Part shown: positions 11,152 through 22,211 of the stretch, one piece after another
Layout of the letters: each line of letters starts with the position of its first letter
How positions within the stretch are numbered: the first letter of the stretch is position 1
Assembly: GCF_030704535.1 (NCBI RefSeq)
Contig: NC_081822.1
Location: forward strand, 11,835,001 to 11,899,000
DNA length: 64,000 nt
DNA from: Vitis vinifera
Taxonomy: Eukaryota; Streptophyta; Magnoliopsida; Vitales; Vitaceae
Reading direction: 5' to 3'
Program-made: the position numbers and the translations under genes
Notes under the pieces: model-generated
Told to the model about the DNA's origin: nothing
What the model saw: only the letters and a program-made list of their open reading frames with translations
The model's database searches: none

Positions 11152-14100
11152 TTAGCGGTCCTCCCGATTAACTCTGTTAGGATCAGACATAACATCCATC
11201 ATCATCTTCTCAGGTGAATCATCCCAACTCGCAAATGTTTTCAAGTCAACCTGGAAAAAAGACGTGTTAATTCATACTCTATGGAGAAACTTTTAATCCA
11301 ATAACAGTAAATTACCTTGCGTCTTTGCTCAGTAAAAAGTTGTTCTCTCTTCTGAAATGAGATTTGTACTTCCCTGGCTGTTCTTCCACCCAATCCCCAT
11401 ACTTCCACATCTAAAACCCGTGCTTCAACAGGTAAAAACCCCTGAAATAATCAAACTTGGATTAGAAGATACGTTGTGGACCTTTCAAAGTAGCCGTTTC
11501 CGGTTCTGCCACAGACTAATCACATAGTTAGTCCAATAACACATGCAAATCTCATTTCCAAAACATCTGGTAGAAAAATCTTACTTTATCATATCATTTA
11601 AGAAAATAAAGAAATGCAAGATTAGATTGTTTGTGGGCTAAAGCTTCAATGCAGCTCCATGCCTAACTAGTCAAGCATGAGGTAATACATCAACAAAAGT
11701 GAAAACACACGAGCAAAATGGCAAATGGATAAAAGAAAATTAAGGATAACATAAATAAAAGATCAAACCGACGATGCATGCACTGAAGAAACTGCAGTTA
11801 GTTTAAGAGTCTTAAGACAAAACCAGACCCAAACATCATGTAAAAAATGAATGCACCAGCAGGAAAAGAGTGAAACAAGGAAAAGATCCAAAATTGGATG
11901 GTTCAAGACCCTGCCATTCCTAAAATAACATCCCCTGAAATATATCATATACTGTAGAAAAATCTTCAAATTTCTTTTCATGGAAACCAGAAAATGATCA
12001 CATGTTCAACCCATGAGTTCCCATCAGTATCAACTATGAGTATGACCATTTTAATGTCTCTGCATCTACCTGATCAGGGATGAGGGAACCAGGTTGATAA
12101 GTTTTGTCAACTGCATGATGGCGAACAGTAACTCTAGCAAAATCCTCGTCAATAAATATTCTCTCATTCCCAATGGTTCCACCAAATGCAATCCCCGCAG
12201 GCTTTGGATGTGGCTCATATGCCCTACCAGTAGGATGTAAATGACTATACACAAAGTTCTTCTCCTTCCCTGCCAGTTAATATATATGTTCAGTTTCAGA
12301 GAGGATATAAAAATCAAAATTGTGCTAAGATTTGATATTTTGCTTGCCACTTTCTGTGAGACAATGCACCAAAACATACACAAATCATCTCTTTTCTTTT
12401 TCTCCCTCCTTTCTCTCACCAGATTACTTACCAGAAGGTGAAAATGAATGGAAAACTGGACTTATAGCATATAGATTCCCAGAGTTTCCATAAAACATAT
12501 CCTTATTTTCGAAACCCTGCTGAGTAAGTGCACCAATGATCCATCTCCTGGAATTGGTGCTACCCTCAGAATTTCCTGAACTGGCAGAAATCAACATTAA
12601 CATTGGGCCATGATAACCCTCAATATTTGACCAGAATCTGTTCAAACCTTTCCCATGAAGTGATGACCTACAAATTAGTAGCAAATGGATGCTTAATAAA
12701 ATGTGTTGGGAGTGGTAAGCAATTGTACAACTGAATCTGCAAATAAATAGAACAGAATATTTCAGACAAAATGATAACAGGCTGACAACATAATTCAATT
12801 TCATTAGTTGTTCAACGACTGCTTCAGATTCAATGATAACAGAATATTTCAGAAAACTGCTTCAGATTTGTTGAATATAATGTATTTATAGTATATTATC
12901 TTTCCTTGTTAATATAGGTCACATGTATGGTAGTTAGGACTCCTAGCCTTGTATATATATATCTCTCAATTGTAAGTAGAAAATATATGAATGAGAATAA
13001 GGTTTTTCTCCTTTCTCTCTCTCTCTCTCAACATGGTATCAGAGCCAAAGGAGAAAACCTAATTTTTTTTCGGTTTAGCCGTGTAATCAATTCCGGCGAA
13101 CCGTCCAGTGACCGTGTTTCCCTCCGGTCCCCTCATTCTCTTCCCGAACCACTCCGGACAACCTCATTGCCGTCGGATCTCCACCATGCCGGCACCCTTT
13201 TCCGGTGACCTATTTTCCGGGCAACGACCACATATTCCGAAACGCCGGAGGCTGATCTACACGCCAGTGGAAACCCCACCGGAAACCGGCCTCTCACGCG
13301 CCCCCACGCGCCGCTCTTCTCCTCCGGACTGTCACCCACGCGCCGGCGCGTGACGGCGCGTGGCGGCGCGTGGCTCACTTTCCGGCCACTTCCGACACCT
13401 CTCCAGGCTCGTCCGGCGTCGTCTTGGCCTTCTAGCCCTCTGGCAGTCCTCCCCAAGCCCTGCATCTCCATTTTTTTCCCTGTTTTTGGCTTTCTTGCCA
13501 TTCCGGCCACCTCCGACAGGGCTCCCCCTCCATCTCCGAGGCTTGGGTGCTGCTTCTCTTCCTCTCCAGGCACGTCACGACCTTTTTTTCTCCATTGATT
13601 GCACCTCTCACAGCCGTGGTTTCACTGTTTTTTCTCTCTCCGCCGAAATCTGAACCCGTCTTAGGGCTCTCTTCGATCCAAATACGTGAATATGACCACC
13701 AAAAATCAGATCTTTACCTCTGTTATCTCTGGATCTCCTATGATTACCTCAGAGAAATTGGTTGGCAGTGAGAATTATCGCTCCTGGTCTGCCTCTGTTG
13801 AACTTTGGTTTATGGGTCAAGGATATGAGGATCACTTGGTTACCCCGGAGGCAGATATCCCTGAGGTTGACCGCGTACAGTGGAGGAAGATAGATGCACA
13901 GTTATGTAGTGTATTATGGCAATCGGTTGATCCCAGGATTCTTCTTCATCTTCAGGCCTATAAAACTTGTTTTAAATTTTGGACTCAGGCCAAAGGATTA
14001 TACACGAATGATATCCAGCGTCTTTATAAGGTGGCTTTTGCTATTGTCCATCTCAGCCAACAGGACTTGGATCTATCTACTTATATTGGTCAGATTGCCT

Positions 14101-17100
14101 CTCTTAAGGAGGAGTTCTTGACTGTGATGCCTCTTACTCCTGATGTTGGGGCTCAACAAACACAGTTTGACAAGTTCTTCATGGTCTTTACTCTTATTGG
14201 CCTCCGTCCGGATCTTGAGTCTATTCGTGATCAGATTCTTGGAAGTTCATCAGTTCCGTCCTTGGATGATGTGTTTGCTCGCCTCCTCCGTATCTCGTCC
14301 ACTCAGACTTTGCCATCTGATAGCGCTTCAGATTCTTCTGTGTTAGTTTCTCAAACTACCTTTCGAGGAGGACGCAGTGGTACCCGAGGTAGAGGCCAAC
14401 GTCCTCATTGCACCTATTGCAATAAACTTGGCCACACTCGCGATCGTTGCTATCAGTTACATGGAAGACCTCCTCGCACTGCCCATATGGTCCAGTCATC
14501 TGATTCTCCGCTGCCTCAGCCTCCGAGCTCCTCCGCATCTCAGACATCTCAGGCTTCTATTGCCTCTGTTGCCCAGCCTGGTAATGCCTCTGCCTGCCTT
14601 ACCCACACATCTTCTCTTGGACCTTGGATTCTAGATTCTGGAGCATCTGATCACCTATCTGGTAATAAGGATCTTTTCTCCTCTATTACTACTACCTCTG
14701 ATTTACCTACTGTTACCTTAGCTAATGGTTCTCAAACTGTGGCTAAAGGTATTGGTTTGGCCCTTCCTCTGCCTTCTCTACCTCTCACTTCTGTCCTTTA
14801 TACTCCTGAATGTCCTTTTAATCTTATTTCCATCAGCAAACTCACTCATACTCTTAATTGCTCTATTACCTTTTCTGATAAATTTGTGACCTTGCAGGAC
14901 CGGAGTACGGGGAAGACGATTGGCATAGGACGTGAGTCTCAAGGCCTCTATCACCTCACCTCAGATTCATCTCCTGCAGTTTGCATTTCCACTGATGCTC
15001 CTCTCCTCATTCACAATCGTCTGGGCCACCCTAGTCTTTCCAAGTTCCAGAAGATGGTTCCTCGTTTTTCCACTTTGTCGTCGCTTCCGTGTGAGTCATG
15101 TCAGCTTGGGAAACATACTCGTGTCTCGTTCCCAAAGCGTTTGAATAATCGGGCACAGTCTCCTTTTGAGCTTGTCCACACTGATGTTTGGGGTCCTTGT
15201 CGGACTGCGTCTACTTTAGGATTTCAGTATTTTATCACTTTCATTGATGATTATTCTCGATGTACTTGGTTATTTTTAATGAAAAATCGAGCTGAGTTAT
15301 TCTCTATTTTCCAGAAATTTTATACTGAAATCCAAACCCAGTTCAATATTTCTATTCGTGTGTTACGCAGTGACAATGCCAGGGAATATTTTTCAGCCCA
15401 ATTTACTTCGTTTATGTCTCATCATGGAATTCTTCATCAGTCTTCTTGTGCTCATACTCCTCAACAAAATGGGGTAGCTGAACGCAAGAATCGACATCTT
15501 GTTGAGACAGCTCGTACTCTCCTCCTCCATAGTCACGTTCCTTTTCGTTTTTGGGGGGACGCTGTTCTTACCGCTTGTTATTTGATTAATCGTATGCCCT
15601 CCTCTGTCTTACACGATCAGATTCCTCACTCCCTTCTCTTCCCTGACCAACCACTTTATTTCCTTCCTCCTCGTGTCTTTGGTTGTACTTGCTTTGTTCA
15701 TATTCTCACTCCTGGACAAGACAAGCTTTCCGCCAAAGCCATGAAGTGCCTCTTCTTGGGATATTCCAGACTTCAGAAGGGTTATCGTTGTTATTCCCTT
15801 GAGACTCATAGATACTTTATCTCCGCTGATGTCACCTTCTTTGAGGACTCACCATTCTTTTCCACCACTTCTGAGTCTCTTCCTGTTTCTGAAGTTTTGC
15901 CCATTCCCATTGTCTCCCCACCTGCTGCTTTGCCCCCTCAACCACTTCAGGTTTATCATCGTCGCCCTCGTGTCGTTGCTCCTCTCCCTTTTCCTGAGGC
16001 ACCTGCTGACTCACTTCCTATCCCTTCGGCTTCACCTGCCCCGGCTCTGCCTTCTTCTAATGACTTACCCATTGCTGTTCGGAAAAGTACTCGCTCTACT
16101 CGTAATCCTCATCCTATTTACAATTTTTTGAGTTATCATCGCTTATCTTCACCCTATTTTGCTTTTGTTTCTGCTATATCCTCTGTTTCTCTTCCAAAGA
16201 GCACCCATGAAGCTCTTTCCCATCCAGGCTGGCGACAGGCAATGGTAGATGAAATGGCTGCTCTGCACTCTAATGGCACTTGGGATCTTGTTGTTTTACC
16301 CTCTGGTAAATCTACAGTTGGTTGTCGTTGGGTCTATGCCGTTAAGGTTGGTCTTGATGGTCAGGTTGATCGTCTTAAGGCCCGCTTAGTTGCTAAAGGC
16401 TATACTCAAGTTTATGGTTCTGATTATGGTGACACATTCTCCCCTGTTGCCAAGATTGCTTCTGTCCGCTTGCTTCTCTCCATGGCTGCTATGTGTTCTT
16501 GGCCTCTTTATCAGTTGGATATTAAAAATGTCTTCCTTCATGGTGATCTTGCCGAGGAAGTTTATATGGAGCAACCTCCTGGTTTTGTTGCTCAGGGGGA
16601 GTCTGATTTAGTGTGCAGGTTACGCCGTTCTCTATATGGCTTGAAACAATCTCCTCGAGCATGGTTTAGCCGTTTTAGTTCTGTTGTTCAAGAGTTTGGC
16701 ATGCTTCGCAGTACAGCAAACCATTCAGTTTTTTATCATCATAACTCCTTGGGGCAGTGTATTTATCTGGTTGTTTATGTGGACGACATCGTCATTACAG
16801 GCAGTGATCAGGATGGTATTCAGAAACTAAAGCAACATCTTTTTACCCACTTTCAGACCAAAGACTTGGTAAACTCAAGTATTTCTTGGGAATTGAGATA
16901 GCTCAATCCAGTTCTGGTGTGGTCCTTTCCCAAAGGAAGTATGCTTTAGACATCCTGGAAGAAACCTGTATGTTAGACTGTAAACCGGTAAACACACCTA
17001 TGGATCCGAATGTCAAACTTGTACCAGGACAGGGGGAGCCTTTAGGAGACCCTGGGAGATATCGACGGCTCGTAGGTAAATTGAACTATCTCACCATTAC

Positions 17101-20100
17101 TCGTCCAGACATTTCTTTTCCTGTGAGTGTTATTAGTCAATTCCTACAGTCACCATGTGATAGCCATTGGGATGCTGTAATCCGTATTCTTCGATATATC
17201 AAAAGTACACCAGGCCAAGGTGTATTGTACGAGAACAGAGGTCATACTCAAGTTGTTGGTTACACAGATGCAGATTAGGCTGGCTCACCCACAGATAGAC
17301 GTTCCACTTCAGGGTATTGTGTTTTTATTGGAGGTAATCTAATATCTTGGAAGAGTAAGAAACAAGATGTAGTGGCCAGATCTAGCGCTGAAGCCGAGTA
17401 TCGAGCTATGACTTTGGCAACATGTGAACTCATATGGTTGAGACATCTTCTTCAGGAGTTGAGATTTGGAAAGGATGAACAGATGAAACTCATTTGTGAT
17501 AACCAGGCCGCATTACATATTGCATCCAATCCAGTCTTTCATGAAAGGACCAAGCATATTGAAGTTGACTGTCATTTCATTAGAGAGAAGATCGCATCAG
17601 GATGTGTTGCTACAAGTTTTGTTAATTCAAATGATCAACTAGCAGACATCTTCACTAAATCTCTCAGAGGTCCTAGAATTAAATATATTTGTAACAAGCT
17701 TGGTGCATATGACGTATATGCTCCAGCTTGAGGGGGAGTGTTGAATATAATGTATTTATAGTATATTATCTTTCCTTGTTAATATAGGTCACATGTATGA
17801 TAGTTAGGACTCCTAGCCTTGTATATATATATATCTCAATTGTAAGTAGAAAATATATGAATGAGAATAAGGTTTTTCTCCTTTCTCTCTCTCTCTCTCT
17901 CAACAAGATTCTTGTATAATTCAATTTCATTAATTGTTCGACGGCAAATTTATACCAAAAAGCATGAAGCATGTTGTACAAGAAAACTGCTTCAGATTCT
18001 TTACCAGTTCAACAAGAAAAGCATAATCATTGTGAATTTTCAGCCAAGATAAATACATTGATGAATTTCTCAACCGATTCAAATGAGATACATGGAAGTT
18101 TGATCAAAACAATTAAAGAAACAGTTAAGCAGAAAATCATTTCCAAATTTAAATGTGATTATCCTTAACATACATATTAACAGAATGAAAAGAATTGACT
18201 CTCATGGAGAAATGTTCTCTCCAAAAACAAAAAAAAAAAAAAACCTTGAATGGCAGATCAAGATCATTATTGATAAAGTTCTTCAGATGGGAACTAAAAA
18301 TTGGTCAACATGCTGAGCCCTAAAACAGAAAGAAATTTTCATGAATATTCTCAGAATGCCACAAGTGCCATATGGATTAACAAAGTGGTGAAAGTGACAA
18401 GTCATTCATGAAAACATTTTTAATATTTATACTGAACATATATTTGGATTCAGGGAATTATTGCAAGCAGCATAGTTTGTTGAAAGATGGAAAACTATTC
18501 GGTCTATACAACAAAAGGGGAGAAGACAAACCGATAAAGAAGGCTTTCCTCTGATCCTTCCCCATCTCTAGGGAAACATACTCTTAAAATCTCTTGACCT
18601 ATAGTACTTCTCGGTGATAGGGAAATAGCCCACGCCCTCCCACAAGTTAGAAGATGAGCATCACATGATTTTGCTGAGGAAACATCACTTACTGATGAAC
18701 TTGAGGCCTCCATCTCACTCTGCCATTTTATTAAAAAAAGAAAGAAAGAAAAAAAATCATCCATGGTTTCACAGAAAATTAATACCGAGAAAGTTCATAG
18801 TAAACGAACTAATTTGAAAGCAAGAAAAGAATAATAATTACCATAAACTACTTGATTATTCACATCCAACATCTAAAGAAAAATGTGATGCTTTGATGTG
18901 GATGCTGATGAGAAAGGGTGCCTATAGAACAACTAGAAAAAGCGAAAATGGCACTGACAGTTTAGCCACCAACTTGCATTTTAAAAATTCTAAATTTCCT
19001 AGAACACATATTTGAAGTGTTGACTGGGGAAGAAAAAATCCCATGAAACAACAGGACCCCTCTTTGGTGCTTCAAGAAATACACTCATTATTACTGCAAT
19101 GTACTCATAAGTACTAAAACAATACCAAAGAACACAAGACAGAATCAGCCTACAAACTTATTTAAACTTCTTTACACAAATAAAATAATCTAATAAAACA
19201 AATCAAACTGTATAATGACGATCTAATATAGTTATGCATACATTAAGCATTTTCGTTATAATTTTAGCATAAACTACAAAGTGGAATTAAGGTGTGCAGA
19301 AATTTAGACAAAATGGTGTTTTCCCCACTGACTGGTGGAAGAACATGTTAACAGATGGCATCAAGCTCCCTGAATAATAGGACAAACACCACATGCAGTG
19401 CTAAAAAAAATGATAATGCAAAAAAAAAAAAAAAGGAAAAATAAATTTCACATGGAGAATTATTTAGCAATCAACTTAAAGAAATAACACATAAATTCTA
19501 CAAGAAAGCAACAAGACCAACCATGATTCATGGAGCAACAGTTTTGCAATCAAACAACAGGTTTGAGTTTGAATTTGAATTTAAACTTTAACATGGATAG
19601 ATGAGATCATGAGAAAACCAAAAAGGAAGAAGAATAATTGTTTAAGTGAGTTCTAGTAGGGGCCCCTATTGCTGACAAAATGAAGGAGAACTGACTAACA
19701 TGATATACTCATGTTAGAGAATCTGCCATAATTCCAAAGAAAATGATTCCCATGTTATGGAAGGAGGATCAGAGCATCATGAAACGAAAAATGGGAAAAC
19801 TAAATGCAACAAAGAGCATATGGCTTCTTCAGGTAGATGCTAGAAGAGGAAGTTCATCATGGATGGTTTGATTCTACCTCTGCTCATGTCTGAGTGGTTG
19901 GAGGGATGACCGGAAGAGTGAGTTACTAAAAGAATGCTAAATAAAGTAGATAGGAACAGAAAGATCCACAAAGTTAACCAGTGATGATGATGATGAAGGC
20001 CACATAGCTCATGCATTAATCTACTAGGGAGGCAGCATGTAACCTTACTACAAGAACAAGTTCATCTGCTTGCTAGTTTTGAAAAAGGCATGCACTGGCA

Positions 20101-21687
20101 GCCACTTAATGTTCATGAATATCATTTTGAAAACAAAAAAAACTTCTCATCTTCTAAGCATGCATAAGAGCAAAGTCACTTGTTACTAATGAATCATTAT
20201 ACATTCTAAACTCTACAGCTGAAGGATGTGACTGTATACACCTTGTTAATCAATGAACCTGGGTAAACTAAGTACAATCTTCATTATTGATTAGAAAAAA
20301 ACAGTAGGAGGATAATAGTGAAATTCAGGGGATATGGAATCACAAAGGCCAAGAACATCATTCAAATAAGGGGAAGAAACATTGGTACCTCTGAAGTTGC
20401 AGTGTTTTGGAGTTTAACATGGACAAAATGCACAAAACAATCTGCAAGATTTGGCACTGTATTCAAGGCCCAGGTATGAATTTTTCCTGCAGGAAGTTGC
20501 ACTTCCAATCTTGTGATATCACAATCCCATAAATTCAAGTCACTGCCAACTTCTGTACATGACACAATAGCTGATAATACTAAATTATTTATATCCGGAA
20601 GATCCAGATTCAGTTTTCCATTGGAGAATTTGGAGATTCTAGAACTCCACGTCATAATCCAACACATCCAAAGAAGCACAAGCAACTCATTTGGCTGGAG
20701 GGAGCCACTTATCTTACAATCAGCATCATCAGATTCAAACTGCAATTTTGAAGGCATGCCCACTTTCACAGTCGTAACTGAAAAAACCCTCAACAAAGCA
20801 CCAAGGGACATTGCAGCTGACATCCTCCCACAGCATTTAGTATAACCCCTCACAAACTCAACCCAACTTATCCCTCCTTTTTCTGCCACAAAAAATAGGT
20901 CAACTATGGATGGACCCAGTTGATCCAACAACTGCAAGACGTAGTCAGGAACATAAGGTGCTTCACACTTTGCATTGTTGAAAGCTATACAGAAGCATTC
21001 CTGAAACAACCAGACTTATGATGTCAAACCAAACACAAAACCAAAATCAAATGACTGAGTCTGACAAGATCGAAATAGCCTAACAGTTTCAAACCTAAAT
21101 ATTTCCACATAGCAGCACATCTTTTAACAGTATTACCAATAACAAATCCTAATTGCCCTGTCCAGAGCTGAAAATTTTAGGACAATGAACCAAACTGAAA
21201 TTTCAAATCTTTCATTATTCATATCTGATAGCAGAGAACAAAAAATTCTACTCAAATAAGCCCAATGTAACCATTTGATCCGATTTGGGTAAGTGTTACT
21301 CATTGTTTTTGAACTCAAAACAACAACATCACAAAATTCAAAGGTTTGTTTATTCTATTTTCCTAGGATTCCTAGGCTACCAAACAGAGGCTAATATCAA
21401 GATACACGCTCTCGACTCATCTCAATTCAATCAGGTTATCAGTTTAGCCAAAGATACAGAACAGGACATGCTGATAGAGTTTCAGGGACGAAATCAAAAC
21501 CAAAATTCCTAGTTTTTTTTAGAGAAAATTTGACCTGCAGAGATGTCAGGGGAATCGCTTTAGTTTCGGGATTAGAAAGCCTAGAGAAAGACTTCTGAAG
21601 CATTGGAAGAGCTCCAGTCGAAGCTGCTAGGGTTTCGGCCTCCCGTTGTTCAGTCGAAACCTGCTGTGTCGAAGACGATGCTCCCAT
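11152..21687 (-). CDS. TLDc-domain protein (At5g39590-like)
   Basis: Seven exons on the minus strand: 21687-21535, 21000-20389, 18719-18532, 12667-12432, 12269-12070, 11441-11316 and 11250-11152 (stop). They give 537 aa with all phases matching. The N-terminus, MGASSSTQQ, fits an N-myristoylation signal. The TLDc domain lies at about residues 285-463, with LTCGRAWAISLS, FWSNIEGYHGP, NKDMFYGNSGNLYAISPVF and GIAFGGTIGNERIFID. The C-terminal part has the VEVWGLGG stretch often seen near the end of TLDc domains. TLDc proteins are linked to oxidative-stress protection and V-ATPase binding in animals; the plant role is not settled. Intron 3 (12668-18531) contains a whole copia element in antisense orientation. 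The start lies 525 bp from that of the divergent ATP synthase e gene. Confidence 0.9.
12869..13033 (+). repeat. 5' LTR of the copia element (165 bp)
   Basis: Short LTR with TG...CA ends. It contains a TATATATATAT stretch and a CT microsatellite near its 3' end. It differs from the 3' LTR by about two substitutions plus a two-base change in the CT run. Confidence 0.95.
13034..13046 (+). promoter_or_regulatory. primer binding site (tRNA-iMet type)
   Basis: TGGTATCAGAGCC directly follows the 5' LTR. This is the standard primer site of plant copia elements, complementary to the 3' part of initiator methionine tRNA. Confidence 0.9.
13692..16901 (+). pseudogene. copia gag-pol, frame broken near 16868
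   Basis: One long frame from ATG 13692 encodes Gag and most of Pol. In order it holds a UBN2-type Gag region, a CCHC knuckle (C-x2-C-x4-H-x4-C, CTYCNKLGHTRDRC, about residue 240), the protease motif LDSGASDH (about 314), the HHCC and GAG-pre-integrase block, and an integrase core starting HTDVWGP (about 495) with PQQNGVAERKNR. The RT follows, with YVDD at about residue 1028. The frame is lost near 16868 by an apparent one-base deletion, and pol continues in another frame from about 16886. The leader between the primer site and ATG is GC-rich, unlike the flanks. Confidence 0.93.
16886..17731 (+). pseudogene. copia pol C-terminus (RT end and RNase H), with nonsense codon
   Basis: Continuation of pol after the frameshift. 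It starts with LGIEIAQSS and includes YLTITRPDISF. TAG at 17276-17278 falls where copia proteins have a tryptophan, consistent with G to A in a TGG codon. The same frame then continues through the RNase H motif SSAEAEYRAM and the C-terminal KHIEVDCHFIREK to a natural stop at 17729-17731. Confidence 0.92.
17728..17738 (+). promoter_or_regulatory. polypurine tract
   Basis: TTGAGGGGGAG directly before the 3' LTR, the plus-strand priming site of the element. It overlaps the pol stop codon. Confidence 0.85.
17739..17905 (+). repeat. 3' LTR of the copia element (167 bp)
   Basis: Same ends as the 5' LTR and nearly identical. Differences are one G/A, one C/A in the TA-rich part and two extra bases in the CT run. 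Confidence 0.95.
18720..20388 (-). other. intron 2 of the TLDc gene
   Basis: AT-rich intron of 1.7 kb between exons 3 and 2. It holds A-runs near 19420 and AG-rich stretches. No coding sequence or clear transposon was recognised. Confidence 0.75.
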
Positions 21688-22211
21688 TTCTCGCCCGATG
21701 TAAGTGCACTTCTTCTTTCTTTCTATTCTAACTTGGATAATTATTTCGAAGACAAAATCAGGGAGAATTTTCTAACCGCCGTTCGGTTCCCGGGAAAGTT
21801 GTGCAAATTCCCTCTTCCTCTCGCCAGTGGAAATCATGCACACACCATGTCGGTTGATCTCGGTGAAGTCCCTCGAAACGCCGTCGTTTTAACGGTGATT
21901 AACGCGTCTTACAATTTTTTGATAGACACGTGTCTTATAAATTACTATAGAACAACACATTGCCAATTTTATAATTTAAGTCCATTAACACAAAATTGTA
22001 ACAAACAAACTAATTTATATTATATTTGGCACTCGGAATTAAATGGGTCGAGACCCGACCCAGTTTCATAGGTTGGAGGTCAAAGGATCCGGATGTATAG
22101 AATAAGGAAAGTGGAAGAGGAAAATCTCATTTGCTAATTAGGGTTGGTGATTGAGGATTTTTGTTTCCAGACTCTCGACAACTTGAGCCATTTTTCTGAT
22201 CAGATCATCCA
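21688..22211. promoter_or_regulatory. divergent promoter region, TLDc gene and ATP synthase e
   Basis: Only 524 bp separate the two start codons. The region holds both leaders and an imperfect palindrome near 22043-22064 (GGGTCGAGACCCGACCC). No separate gene fits here, so the two genes must share or abut their promoters. Confidence 0.7.

Larger units (their letters stand above)
12869..17905 (+). mobile_element. Ty1/copia LTR retrotransposon, nearly complete
   Basis: Both LTRs, primer site, gag-pol and polypurine tract are present, flanked by the 5 bp target duplication AGATT (12864-12868 and 17906-17910). The LTRs begin TGTTGAATAT and end CTCAACA. The order protease, integrase, RT, RNase H is that of copia. 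It sits in intron 3 of the TLDc gene on the opposite strand. Two lesions in pol make this copy non-autonomous. The finer copia lineage was not assigned. Confidence 0.97.

Noticed and set aside
13133-13573. Long minus-strand frame of 146 codons in the GC-rich copia leader
   Set aside because: It is antisense to the element leader, has no family motif, and GC-rich DNA makes long chance frames likely.
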